Assembly (NCBI GenBank): GCA_017420625.1
Contig: JAFOIR010000038.1
Span: 1 to 19,980 of the forward strand
Source: Bacillota bacterium
GTDB lineage: Bacteria > Bacillota_A > Clostridia > Lachnospirales > Bianqueaceae
Direction of reading: 5' to 3'
DNA: 19,980 bases
A program made the position numbers and the translations under genes. The notes beneath the pieces are model-generated. The model did not search any database, was not told the origin of the DNA, and saw only the letters and a list, made by a program, of their open reading frames with translations. Within the stretch, counting starts at the first letter, position 1. Each line of letters starts with the position of its first letter. This document shows positions 1 to 6,899 of this stretch, one piece after another.

Positions 1-759
1 GGAGGAGTCCGTGTCGTCGGCAGAGAATCGAATTCCTACTTCAGAAGGCAAAGACGGAGCATTAAGCGGCCTGGTGATCTGAAGAGAAGATGAGGCCATC
101 CGGACCGCCGGCACAGTCTGCATGGTTTCTGCCGATTCCATAAATGTTCCTGTCAGGATCATTCCGGATGAAGAAACAGGGAGAATATCCAGTTTTCTAA
201 CCGGGCGAGGAGAAAGAAAAGGACGAATCTCAGACATCGGTTCGCAGGAAACAGCCGGCTCATAAGCGGCAGGCCGAATTGTCTCATCAAAATCAAAGCT
301 GTAGGACAGCTGGGAAGAGATCTTGGGGACGTCTGTCCTGAAGCGAAGGTCTTTTCGAACAGGAAACCCCGGTTCGCTCCAAAGGATCGGTATTCTTTCT
401 CCGGATGAGGTCTCCTGAAACAGACAAAAGAGACAGCAGGGTGGATAATGACGCACAGTGAAACTGTCTTCACCCTGAGAATAGGCGAAAAGGTGAAATT
501 CATTATCACCGGGACGAAGGAAGGATGTAACATCCAGCGTATCGTAGTATCTTGAATGCTGATAGCCGCGGAAGATACCGGAATTCACGAAAATACCATT
601 CAGATAAAGTGCATATTCAGAATGCACATACAGATAGCATAAAGTCCTGGATGAAGGAGCCATGTCAGGCACAGAAAAAGACCGGCAGAATTCAATCGTC
701 CGGTTGATTTCCGAGCGATCCTGGTGCCAGATGGGCACTGCCCCGGCGAAGATATCCAT
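1..759 (-). CDS. Alpha-L-rhamnosidase-like glycoside hydrolase, N-terminal part (runs off left edge)
   Basis: An open frame of 253 codons reads leftward from ATG at 759-757 to the window edge without a stop, so the gene is partial. The start is supported by AGGAGG eight bases upstream and a TTGACA promoter behind it. No signal peptide is visible, which suggests a cytoplasmic enzyme. Residues about 45-100 have the pattern of the beta-sandwich that precedes the catalytic barrel in GH78-type rhamnosidases and related glycosidases: an aromatic-rich strand ending in ALYLNG, then YYDTLDVTSFLRPGDNEF, like the family's 'Y-LYING ... YD-DVT-LL--G-N' signature. The catalytic domain would lie outside the window. 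By family knowledge it would release terminal rhamnose or a similar sugar from plant or host glycans. The glycosidase fold is fairly clear; the GH78 assignment is inferred and could be another beta-sandwich glycosidase family. Confidence 0.6.
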   Translation of the reverse strand, partial: MDIFAGAVPIWHQDRSEINRTIEFCRSFSVPDMAPSSRTLCYLYVHSEYALYLNGIFVNSGIFRGYQHSRYYDTLDVTSFLRPGDNEFHLFAYSQGEDSFTVRHYPPCCLFCLFQETSSGERIPILWSEPGFPVRKDLRFRTDVPKISSQLSYSFDFDETIRPAAYEPAVSCEPMSEIRPFLSPRPVRKLDILPVSSSGMILTGTFMESAETMQTVPAVRMASSSLQITRPLNAPSLPSEVGIRFSADDTDSS

Positions 760-787
760 CTTTTCCTCCTGAAAGAAAGTTTTCTTC

Positions 788-816
788 AGTTTATGTCCTG
801 TCAGGATCGATGTCAA
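788..816 (-). promoter_or_regulatory. Promoter for the glycosidase gene
   Basis: On the minus strand TTGACA (816-811) and TAAACT (793-788) are separated by 17 bases. The -35 is a perfect consensus and the -10 matches 4 of 6. It points at the glycosidase start at 759. It lies back to back with the plus-strand promoter at 850-879, leaving about 33 bases between the two -35 boxes, where a shared regulator could bind. Confidence 0.55.
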
Positions 817-849
817 GCGGGATTAGCCAGAGCAAGATGTGAAAATTCA

Positions 850-879
850 TTGTCAAATAAACACGGACTGTGATACAAT
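850..879 (+). promoter_or_regulatory. Promoter for the methyltransferase-hslO-LytTR operon
   Basis: TTGTCA (850-855) and TACAAT (874-879) are spaced by 18 bases, each matching the sigma-A consensus at 5 of 6 positions. Transcription would start near 886, giving a leader of about 35 bases before the ATG at 920. Confidence 0.6.
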
Positions 880-919
880 GTTCTTTTAGAGCGATAGAGA
901 AAAAAGCAAGGAGTTTCGT

Positions 920-1711
920 ATGTACGAGAGTTTTGCTCATCTGTATGATGAGTTTATGCAGACCATCCCTGCAGATGAATGGGCAGATTATATCGAGCAG
1001 CTGTTTGAGAAGCATCAGCTTAGGCCGCATCTGGTACTGGATCTTGCCTGCGGGACTGGTTCGCTGGCTTTGGAGCTGAACCAACGCGGGTATGATATGA
1101 TCGGTGTAGATGGCTCGGAAGAAATGCTGCAGCAGGCAGGCGAAAAAGCACTGAATGCCGGAAAATCGGAAGAAATCCTGTTCCTCCTGCAGGATATGCG
1201 GGAATTCGAGCTGTATGGGACGGTCGATGCGATCGTCTGTACCTGCGACAGTCTCAATTATCTGCTGGAAGAGGAAGATATCCGTCAGGTGTTCGCTCTG
1301 GCTGAAAACTATCTCGATCAGGGCGGATTGTTTCTGTTCGACATGAATACTGAATATAAATACCGTCAGATCCTCGGAGAGCAGACTTTTGCCGATACCA
1401 CAGAAGACGGCGCTTTTATCTGGGATAATTACTTTTATGAAGATGAAAAGATCAACGAATACCAGGTGACGTTCTTCGAAGAGATGGAAAACGGTCTTTA
1501 CCGAAGGAGCGAGGAGACGCATTACCAGAAGGCTTATCAGGCGGAAGATATCAAAAAGTGGCTGGAAGAAGCGCATCTGAAAGTGGAAGGAATCTATGAC
1601 AGCTTTACTTTGAATCAGCCGGACGAGAAAAGTGAGAGGATCACATTCGTAGCCCGGGAGATCCGGGAAAAACAGCGGTATATAGAAGAAGGAGAAGAAG
1701 AAAATGAATGA
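920..1711 (+). CDS. Class I SAM-dependent methyltransferase
   Basis: This 263-residue cytosolic protein has a Rossmann methyltransferase core. Motif I, VLDLACGTGSLALEL, is at residues 39-53 and binds S-adenosylmethionine. The acidic motif II end is at IGVDGSEEM (61-69), where the Asp would hold the ribose, and motif IV resembles VDAIVCTCDSLNYL (102-115). A later strand reads LFLFDMNT. The substrate cannot be told from the sequence; relatives with this layout are annotated only as class I methyltransferases acting on small molecules or unknown targets. The ATG at 920 follows AAGGAG at a good distance. The gene ends 8 bases inside hslO, so the two are probably translationally coupled and may share stress-related expression. 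The family call is firm; the function is unknown. Confidence 0.88.
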   Translation: MYESFAHLYDEFMQTIPADEWADYIEQLFEKHQLRPHLVLDLACGTGSLALELNQRGYDMIGVDGSEEMLQQAGEKALNAGKSEEILFLLQDMREFELYGTVDAIVCTCDSLNYLLEEEDIRQVFALAENYLDQGGLFLFDMNTEYKYRQILGEQTFADTTEDGAFIWDNYFYEDEKINEYQVTFFEEMENGLYRRSEETHYQKAYQAEDIKKWLEEAHLKVEGIYDSFTLNQPDEKSERITFVAREIREKQRYIEEGEEENE

Positions 1712-2645
1712 TGAAAATATCCGTATAGAAGAGCAGGGTGAGGAACTTCCTCAGGCCAGATATGAAGGGCCCGATTATGCGATCCGTGGAACGGCAGCAG
1801 ATGGACAGGTGCTGGCTTTTGCTGTATCGACCGCCAGGATGGTGGAAGAAGCCCGCAGACGGCATCATACAAAGCCGGTCGTAACGGCTGCTTTGGGACG
1901 GTGTATGAGTGCCGTCAGCATGATGAGCCTTCAGCTCAAGGGGAAAGATGAAGAGATCTCGATCCAGATCAAAGGCAGCGGACCGATCGGCGGCATCTCT
2001 GTTGTAGCCAACGGAGAAGGCGATGTCAGAGGTTATGCGGAAGTGCCGGATGTGGAACTGCCGCTCAACAAAAAGGGAAAGCTTGATGTGGCCGAGGCAC
2101 TGGGAATCGGCGTTATGAGCATTGTCAAAGATCTCGGACTGAAAGAACCCTACGTGGGATCCACGCATCTGGTGACCAGTGAGATCGCGGAAGATCTGGC
2201 CTATTACTTTACCGCTTCCGAACAGATTCCTTCAGCGGTCGCGCTGGGTGTTCTGGTCAATCCGGATGAGAGTGTCTGGACGAGCGGCGGCTATATGCTG
2301 CAGCTGCTGCCGGGCGCTTCGGATGAAGTAGCGGAGATGCTGCAGGAGAGATGTCAGAATTTCCCGCAGCTGACGACCTTCCTGGCAGAAGGGCACACGC
2401 CGGAGGAGGTTCTGGAGGCACTTCTGGAAGGCCTGGATCTTCAGATCATGGCGAAAATTCCGGTACAGTTCAAGTGCAACTGCAATAAGGACCGGGTAGA
2501 AAGAGCCCTGATCAGTATCGGTGAAAAGGACCTTCAGAGCCTGATCGACGAAGGCAAAGACGTGGACATGAACTGTCACTACTGTGGTCAGGCTTATCAT
2601 TTTACCATTGACGAAGTCAAAGAGTTATTGAAAAAAGCCCGCTGA
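1704..2645 (+). CDS. hslO: Hsp33 redox-regulated holdase chaperone
   Basis: This is a 313-residue Hsp33 family protein. In the cytosol Hsp33 is kept inactive by zinc bound to four cysteines; oxidants such as hypochlorite or peroxide with heat release the zinc, form disulfides and switch on the holdase. The signature is complete: CxC at residues 258 and 260, CxxC at 291 and 294. The N-terminal domain begins about residue 24 with the family pattern leading into ARMVEEARRRH, and the conserved GSGPIGG is at 91-97. The first 22 residues are an acidic, Gln/Glu-rich extension beyond the usual start; no in-frame ATG lies nearer the core, so it is probably real. The ATG follows GGAGAAG inside the end of the methyltransferase gene. 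The LytTR regulator starts 16 bases downstream. Confidence 0.97.
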   Translation: MNDENIRIEEQGEELPQARYEGPDYAIRGTAADGQVLAFAVSTARMVEEARRRHHTKPVVTAALGRCMSAVSMMSLQLKGKDEEISIQIKGSGPIGGISVVANGEGDVRGYAEVPDVELPLNKKGKLDVAEALGIGVMSIVKDLGLKEPYVGSTHLVTSEIAEDLAYYFTASEQIPSAVALGVLVNPDESVWTSGGYMLQLLPGASDEVAEMLQERCQNFPQLTTFLAEGHTPEEVLEALLEGLDLQIMAKIPVQFKCNCNKDRVERALISIGEKDLQSLIDEGKDVDMNCHYCGQAYHFTIDEVKELLKKAR

Positions 2646-2661
2646 AGAAAGGGGATCAGAC

Positions 2662-3387
2662 ATGGCAGTTGTTGCGATTTGTGATGAGGATCCGAAAGAG
2701 ATCGCTTATACCACCAAGGTCATCGATGAATACAATCTGACGAAACCGGTTCGTGATCAGGTCATTGTTCGTGCCTTTCCTTCTGCCCGCAATCTGTGGT
2801 TCGAGATGGTGGATGCCAATGTGGCCGATATCTTTATCCTGGATATCAACATGCCGGAGATGAACGGACTGGAACTGGCACACCGGATCCATCAGCTGAA
2901 CAGCCGGGCACTGGTTATTTTTCTGGATTCGCATATCGAATATGCGGATGACAGCTACAAGGTCGATGCATTCCGCTTCATTTTGAAGAGTGAAAGAGAA
3001 GAGCATCTGCCGGAAGCGCTCGATGCAGCACAGATCCGTCTGAAGGAAGACCGCAGTCAGTATGTCGGATTCCGCCAGGATGGGGAGATCGTGAGGGTAG
3101 CTTTCGACGAGATCATCTATGCGGAAAAGGTCGACCGCAAGCTCCTGGTCCATACGCTTCGGCAGGGCAATATCTACAGCAATGAACCGCTTGCAAAGCT
3201 GTATGAACGCCTGAACAGCCGGCGTTTCTACTATGCGGATCAAAGCTATTTTGTGAATATCGATCATATCCTGAAGCTGGGAACACACACCGTCTATCTG
3301 ATCGGTTCCAAGCTGCCTCTGCAGGTAAGCCGCCGTATGTGGCCGGCACTGAAGGCAGCGGTGCTGAAGGAGTGGCATATTACCTAA
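2662..3387 (+). CDS. LytTR-family response regulator (AgrA/LytR type), orphan
   Basis: This 241-residue protein has an N-terminal receiver domain (about 1-125) and a C-terminal LytTR DNA-binding domain (about 135-238). The acidic pocket is D8-E9-D10, the likely phosphoacceptor is D61 in LDINMPEMNGLEL, and the conserved Lys is K109 in FRFILKS. The switch Ser/Thr usually found near the end of strand 4 is in an atypical FLDS context. The LytTR part shows the usual FDEIIYAEKVDRKLLVHT strand pattern and the closing FVNIDHILKL motif. Such proteins bind direct repeats upstream of cell-surface, bacteriocin or virulence genes. No histidine kinase lies beside it, so the signal source is unknown. AAGGGGAT lies just before the ATG. 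It is probably the last gene of the operon with hslO. Confidence 0.93.
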   Translation: MAVVAICDEDPKEIAYTTKVIDEYNLTKPVRDQVIVRAFPSARNLWFEMVDANVADIFILDINMPEMNGLELAHRIHQLNSRALVIFLDSHIEYADDSYKVDAFRFILKSEREEHLPEALDAAQIRLKEDRSQYVGFRQDGEIVRVAFDEIIYAEKVDRKLLVHTLRQGNIYSNEPLAKLYERLNSRRFYYADQSYFVNIDHILKLGTHTVYLIGSKLPLQVSRRMWPALKAAVLKEWHIT

Positions 3388-3394
3388 AAGAGCC

Positions 3395-3424
3395 TTGCGA
3401 AAGAAGGGGATTTCATGGTAAAAT
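3395..3424 (+). promoter_or_regulatory. Probable extended -10 promoter for tdh-kbl
   Basis: TTGCGA (3395-3400) and TAAAAT (3419-3424) are 18 bases apart, and TGG directly before the -10 makes it an extended -10. Transcription would start near 3431, giving a leader of about 65 bases with one hairpin. The tdh-kbl pair therefore probably has its own promoter rather than relying on read-through from the LytTR gene. Confidence 0.45.
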
Positions 3425-3446
3425 GTCTTTGACAGGAAAACATTTC

Positions 3447-3464
3447 CGCGAACAGTTGTTCGCG
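3447..3464 (+). promoter_or_regulatory. Hairpin in the tdh leader
   Basis: CGCGAAC and GTTCGCG form a perfect 7-base stem around an AGTT loop, 19 bases before the tdh Shine-Dalgarno. It is not followed by a T tract, so it is not an intrinsic terminator. It could be an operator for a dimeric repressor or a leader structure; the sequence does not decide. Confidence 0.4.
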
Positions 3465-3495
3465 ATTCAAAGACAATTTACTGGAGGAACCTTCA

Positions 3496-4560
3496 ATGTC
3501 AAAAGACGGACTCATGTATGCCCTGGTGAAGACCAGAGCAGATAAGGGACTGGATCTTTGCCGTGTTCCGATCCCTGAAGTTGGCCCCAACGATGTAAAG
3601 ATCAAGATCCACAAGACTTCGATCTGCGGAACGGATCTTCATATTTACAATTGGGATGAATGGTCTCAGAAAACGATCGTTCCGGGTACGACGATCGGAC
3701 ATGAATACTGCGGAGAAATCGTGGAAGTAGGCGATGCCGTCACCGAATATCATGTCGGACAGATCGTCACCGGAGAAGGACATATCACCTGCGGTGTCTG
3801 CCGCAACTGCCGTGAAGGCAGAAAGCATCTTTGCCGCAATGCCAAAGGCGTTGGCGTGAATAGAAACGGCGCCTTTGCCGAGTATCTGGTGATCCCGAAG
3901 GACAATGTCGTGCCGGTCACCATTACCGATACGGTTACGGAAGATATGGTTTCTTCTTTCGATCCGCTGGGAAATGCCGTGCATACTGCCCTGACCTACG
4001 ATATGGTCGGTGAGGATGTTCTGATCACCGGCTGCGGAGCTATCGGAATGATGGCAGCAGCTATCGCCCATCATGTCGGTGCACGCCGCGTGGTGGTGAC
4101 GGATGTGAATGATTATCGTCTGAACCTCTGTAAGGAGATCACGCCTTCTGTCTATACTGTCAATGTAGCCAGGGAAAAACTGGAAGATACCATGAAGGCG
4201 ATCGGAATGAAAGAAGGCTTTGATGTCGGTCTGGAGATGAGCGGCAACGGATCTGCTTTCGCCTCCATGGTCGATACGATGAACAACGGCGGCAATATTG
4301 CCGTCTTGGGCATCCATGCCAAACAGCCGAATGTCGACTGGCAGAAGATCGTATGGAATGGCCTGACGATCCGCGGCATCTACGGCCGCAAAGTTTTCAA
4401 TACCTGGCATAAGATGAGTTATATGCTGGAGAGTGGATTGGACGTTCGTAAAGTTCAGACCCACCGTTTTGATTTCCGTGATTATGAAAAGGGTTTTGCA
4501 GTGATGAATACCGGAAATTCCGGTAAAGTCGTATTAGATTGGACAACCGCTGAAGACTGA
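3496..4560 (+). CDS. tdh: L-threonine 3-dehydrogenase
   Basis: This is a zinc-dependent medium-chain dehydrogenase of 354 residues that oxidises L-threonine with NAD+ to 2-amino-3-oxobutyrate in the cytosol. Catalytic zinc ligands are visible at C44 (ICGTD) and H69-E70 (IGHEYCGE). The four structural-zinc cysteines are C99, C102, C105 and C113. The Rossmann fingerprint GCGAIG is at 179-184, with Asp203 in VTDVNDYR placed to bind the NAD ribose. Length and the HIYNWDEW segment (49-56) fit TDH rather than general alcohol or sorbitol dehydrogenases. Its identity is reinforced by kbl directly downstream, since the unstable product must be taken by KBL. The ATG at 3496 follows GGAGG by eight bases. 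The stop codon sits inside a strong hairpin. Confidence 0.97.
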   Translation: MSKDGLMYALVKTRADKGLDLCRVPIPEVGPNDVKIKIHKTSICGTDLHIYNWDEWSQKTIVPGTTIGHEYCGEIVEVGDAVTEYHVGQIVTGEGHITCGVCRNCREGRKHLCRNAKGVGVNRNGAFAEYLVIPKDNVVPVTITDTVTEDMVSSFDPLGNAVHTALTYDMVGEDVLITGCGAIGMMAAAIAHHVGARRVVVTDVNDYRLNLCKEITPSVYTVNVAREKLEDTMKAIGMKEGFDVGLEMSGNGSAFASMVDTMNNGGNIAVLGIHAKQPNVDWQKIVWNGLTIRGIYGRKVFNTWHKMSYMLESGLDVRKVQTHRFDFRDYEKGFAVMNTGNSGKVVLDWTTAED

Positions 4561-4593
4561 AGTCTTCAGCGGTGAAAGAATCCTTTGGATTCT
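4510..4593 (+). repeat. Cluster of three inverted repeats at the tdh-kbl junction
   Basis: Three hairpin-forming palindromes follow one another. The first, 4510-4524, is ACCGGAA-A-TTCCGGT inside the tdh end. The second, 4546-4558 with 4561-4573, is a perfect 13-base pair stem (ACCGCTGAAGACT) around GA and contains the tdh stop. The third, 4577-4583 with 4587-4593, is AGAATCC-TTT-GGATTCT. None has a following T run, so termination is unlikely. They probably shield the upstream tdh mRNA 3' end or tune the tdh to kbl ratio. Confidence 0.65.
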
Positions 4594-4632
4594 ATCGGTT
4601 GGTCAATTATTTCTGATTATGGAGGATGAATC

Positions 4633-5814
4633 ATGAAGAGTGCATATCAGTATTTTAATGAGACACTGGATCAGCTGAAGGCAGACGGTCTTTACAAGAA
4701 TGAACGAATCATTACGACGCCGCAGCAGAGCCACATCGATACGACAGCCAAGAAGAATGTCATCAATATGTGCGCGAACAACTATCTTGGCCTTTCCAAC
4801 AGTCCCCGGCTGATCGAAGCAGCCAAGAAGAGCTATGATACCTGGGGATACGGATTAAGCTCCGTACGTTTTATCTGCGGAACGCAGCAGCTGCATAAAA
4901 ACCTGGAGAAAAAGATCAGTGATTTCCTGGGCATGGATGATACCATTCTTTACAGCTCCTGCTTCGATGCGAACGGCGGTCTTTTCGAGACACTGCTTGG
5001 ACCGGAAGATGCCATCATCTCCGATGAGCTCAATCATGCCAGCATTATCGATGGCGTTCGTCTCTGCAAAGCACAGCGCTTCCGCTATAAAAACAACAAC
5101 ATGGATGATCTGCGCCGCTGCCTGGAAGAGGCCAAAGGCGCCCGCATCAAGATGATCGCTACTGACGGAGTTTTCTCCATGGACGGCATTATTGCCAATC
5201 TCCAGGGAATCTGTGATCTGGCGGATGAATATGATGCGCTGGTCATGGTGGACGATTCCCATGCTGTTGGTTTCATGGGCGAACATGGAAAAGGAACACC
5301 GGAGGCCTGCGGTGTGATGGGAAGAGTCGATGTGATCACCGGTACCCTCGGCAAAGCGCTCGGCGGAGCTTCCGGCGGCTACACCAGTGCCCGTCAGGAG
5401 ATCGTTGACATGCTTCGTCAGAAGAGCCGTCCGTACCTGTTCTCCAATACGCTGGCACCTGCGATCGCAGCCGCTGCTTACGAGACTTTCACAATGTTGG
5501 GAGAGAGCACCGCGCTTCGTGACAAGGTTCATGAGAATACCGCCTATTTCCGCAGCAAGATCCAGGAAGTCGGTTTTGATATCATCGATTCCACACATCC
5601 TATTGTTGCGATCATGTTCTATGATGCACATGTCGCAGGCAAGGTCGCGGAACTCATGCTGGAGAAGGGTGTTTACGTCACCAGCTTTGTCTATCCGGTC
5701 GTGCCGAAAGGCAAAGCCCGTATCCGTGTACAGATCAGCGCTGCTCACAGCAAGGAAGACCTCGACTACGTCGTCAAGTGCTTCAAGGAAGCCAAGGAAG
5801 AACTTGGAATCTGA
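4633..5814 (+). CDS. kbl: Glycine C-acetyltransferase (2-amino-3-ketobutyrate CoA ligase)
   Basis: This 393-residue enzyme belongs to the alpha-oxoamine synthase family of fold-type I PLP enzymes. It cleaves 2-amino-3-ketobutyrate from TDH with CoA to glycine and acetyl-CoA, a route for using threonine as carbon source or for making glycine. The PLP lysine is K241 in [10 protein letters not shown]; the cofactor-binding Asp and His are in [11 protein letters not shown] (206-216). [10 protein letters not shown] (46-55) is the typical N-terminal substrate loop, and [17 protein letters not shown] matches the C-terminal signature. Family relatives BioF and HemA share the fold, but the tdh neighbour settles the identity. 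GGAGGAT precedes the ATG at 4633. The 72-base gap from tdh holds two hairpins. A strong terminator follows. Confidence 0.97.
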   Translation: MKSAYQYFNETLDQLKADGLYKNERIITTPQQSHIDTTAKKNVINMCANNYLGLSNSPRLIEAAKKSYDTWGYGLSSVRFICGTQQLHKNLEKKISDFLGMDDTILYSSCFDANGGLFETLLGPEDAIISDELNHASIIDGVRLCKAQRFRYKNNNMDDLRRCLEEAKGARIKMIATDGVFSMDGIIANLQGICDLADEYDALVMVDDSHAVGFMGEHGKGTPEACGVMGRVDVITGTLGKALGGASGGYTSARQEIVDMLRQKSRPYLFSNTLAPAIAAAAYETFTMLGESTALRDKVHENTAYFRSKIQEVGFDIIDSTHPIVAIMFYDAHVAGKVAELMLEKGVYVTSFVYPVVPKGKARIRVQISAAHSKEDLDYVVKCFKEAKEELGI

Positions 5815-5850
5815 TAGGGCGATTCTGAATGAAATTATAAAAGAAAACAA

Positions 5851-5878
5851 AAAAATCCCGGGTTGCCCCGGGATTTTT
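5851..5878. terminator. Bidirectional intrinsic terminator between kbl and the convergent isomerase
   Basis: A perfect 12-base stem, AAAAATCCCGGG with CCCGGGATTTTT, closes a TTGC loop. It has A and T tracts on the two sides, so it can end transcription from kbl on plus and from the pyk-isomerase block on minus. It sits 36 bases after the kbl stop and 9 bases beyond the isomerase stop. Confidence 0.93.
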
Positions 5879-5887
5879 GCTTGGAAC

Positions 5888-6811
5888 TTATCCAATAAAG
5901 TTGTCGAGATAATGTTTTGAAAGACGAATGGAGGTCAGGATGTCTTCTTTGGAACCCTCGAATGCTTTATCTTCTACTTCGATGACAGCGTCACCGTTGT
6001 AACGGATGTCATTAAGAGCAGAAATGTATGCACCCCAATCCACATCGCCAAGGCCAGGAATTTTCGGGCTCATGTAGTCCAGCGGATAAGCCAGAACGCC
6101 GACTTCAGCCAGTTTGTCTTTGTACAGTTTGATGTCTTTGAAGTGGACATGGAAGATACGATCTTTGAAATCGTAAATGGTCTTGATGTAGTCAAGCTGC
6201 TGCCATACATAGTGGCTGGGGTCGAAGTTCAGACCGAAGTTGGGAGAAGGAATGATTTCGAACAGTTTGCGGAAGATCGCGGGCGTGCACATCAGGTTCT
6301 GTCCGCCGGGCCACTGATCTTCGGTGAAGAGCATCGGGCAGTTCTCGATCGCAACTTTGACATTGTTTTCTTCAGCAAATTTGATGATCGGGGGCCAGAT
6401 CTCCTTGAAGAGTTCGATGTTCTCTTCGACAGTCTTGGTCTGATCGCGGCCGATGAAAGTGGTCACAAGGCCAACACCGAGTTTGGCAGAAGCCTGAATC
6501 AGAGCTTTCAGGTGAGCGATCGCAGCAGCACGTTTTTCCAGATCCGGATCCATGGTGTTCGGATAGAAAGCCAGAGAGGAGATGTGCATACCTTTGCCTT
6601 CGACATAGTCTTTGACGTATTTTGCATACTCGTCATCTGCTACGACACGTTCTGCATCGATGTGGGAAACACCGGCATAACGGCGGGTTGCTTTTCCGGC
6701 GGGCCAGGAAGCGACTTCCAGGCATTTGAAGCCCATTTCGGCAGCAGTATCAACTGCCTCTTCGAAGTTCCAACCGTCCAGGATCGCAGTAAGGAGACCA
6801 AATTTAATCAT
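5888..6811 (-). CDS. Sugar phosphate isomerase/epimerase (AP endonuclease 2-type TIM barrel)
   Basis: This 307-residue cytosolic protein belongs to the xylose-isomerase-like TIM barrel superfamily, which includes sugar epimerases, IolE/IolH-like dehydratases and isomerases. Likely divalent-metal ligands are E156 (VAIENCPM), D197 and H200 (NFDPSH), H223 (HVHFKD) and E278 or E280 near the last strand (VIEVED). The start MIKFGLLTAIL and the LEVASWP segment (31-37) fit members working on sugars or inositol-like polyols. The exact substrate cannot be read from the sequence. The gene lies 88 bases downstream of pyk on the same strand, with no terminator between them but its own promoter. The Shine-Dalgarno GAAAGGGAAA is moderate. 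A second, distant member of the superfamily is at 9623-10456. Confidence 0.88.
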   Translation of the reverse strand: MIKFGLLTAILDGWNFEEAVDTAAEMGFKCLEVASWPAGKATRRYAGVSHIDAERVVADDEYAKYVKDYVEGKGMHISSLAFYPNTMDPDLEKRAAAIAHLKALIQASAKLGVGLVTTFIGRDQTKTVEENIELFKEIWPPIIKFAEENNVKVAIENCPMLFTEDQWPGGQNLMCTPAIFRKLFEIIPSPNFGLNFDPSHYVWQQLDYIKTIYDFKDRIFHVHFKDIKLYKDKLAEVGVLAYPLDYMSPKIPGLGDVDWGAYISALNDIRYNGDAVIEVEDKAFEGSKEDILTSIRLSKHYLDNFIG

Positions 6812-6861
6812 AGTATTTTCCCTTTCTTCTTGTGTGATTTGATAACGGAACAGTTACAGTG

Positions 6862-6890
6862 ATTATAACACAGAATCTGATCAAAGTAAA
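6862..6890 (-). promoter_or_regulatory. Promoter for the minus-strand isomerase gene
   Basis: On the minus strand TTTACT (6890-6885) and a perfect TATAAT (6867-6862) are 17 bases apart. The -35 begins only 9 bases after the pyk stop codon, so the isomerase can be transcribed both on its own and by read-through from pyk. Confidence 0.6.
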
Positions 6891-6899
6891 CGGCGGTCT

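Noticed and set aside
148..808. 13-base repeat TCCTGTCAGGATC at 148-160 and 796-808, containing a small palindrome
   Set aside because: One copy is inside the glycosidase coding region and one in the intergenic region; two copies of this length alone do not establish an operator or mobile element.
3447..3464. Intrinsic terminator after the LytTR gene
   Set aside because: The stem is 7 bases with no T run after it; it is listed as a leader hairpin only.
3425..3495. Possible glycine or threonine-sensing riboswitch or T-box before tdh
   Set aside because: The predicted leader is only about 65 bases, has one short hairpin and no antiterminator/terminator pair or T-box sequence.
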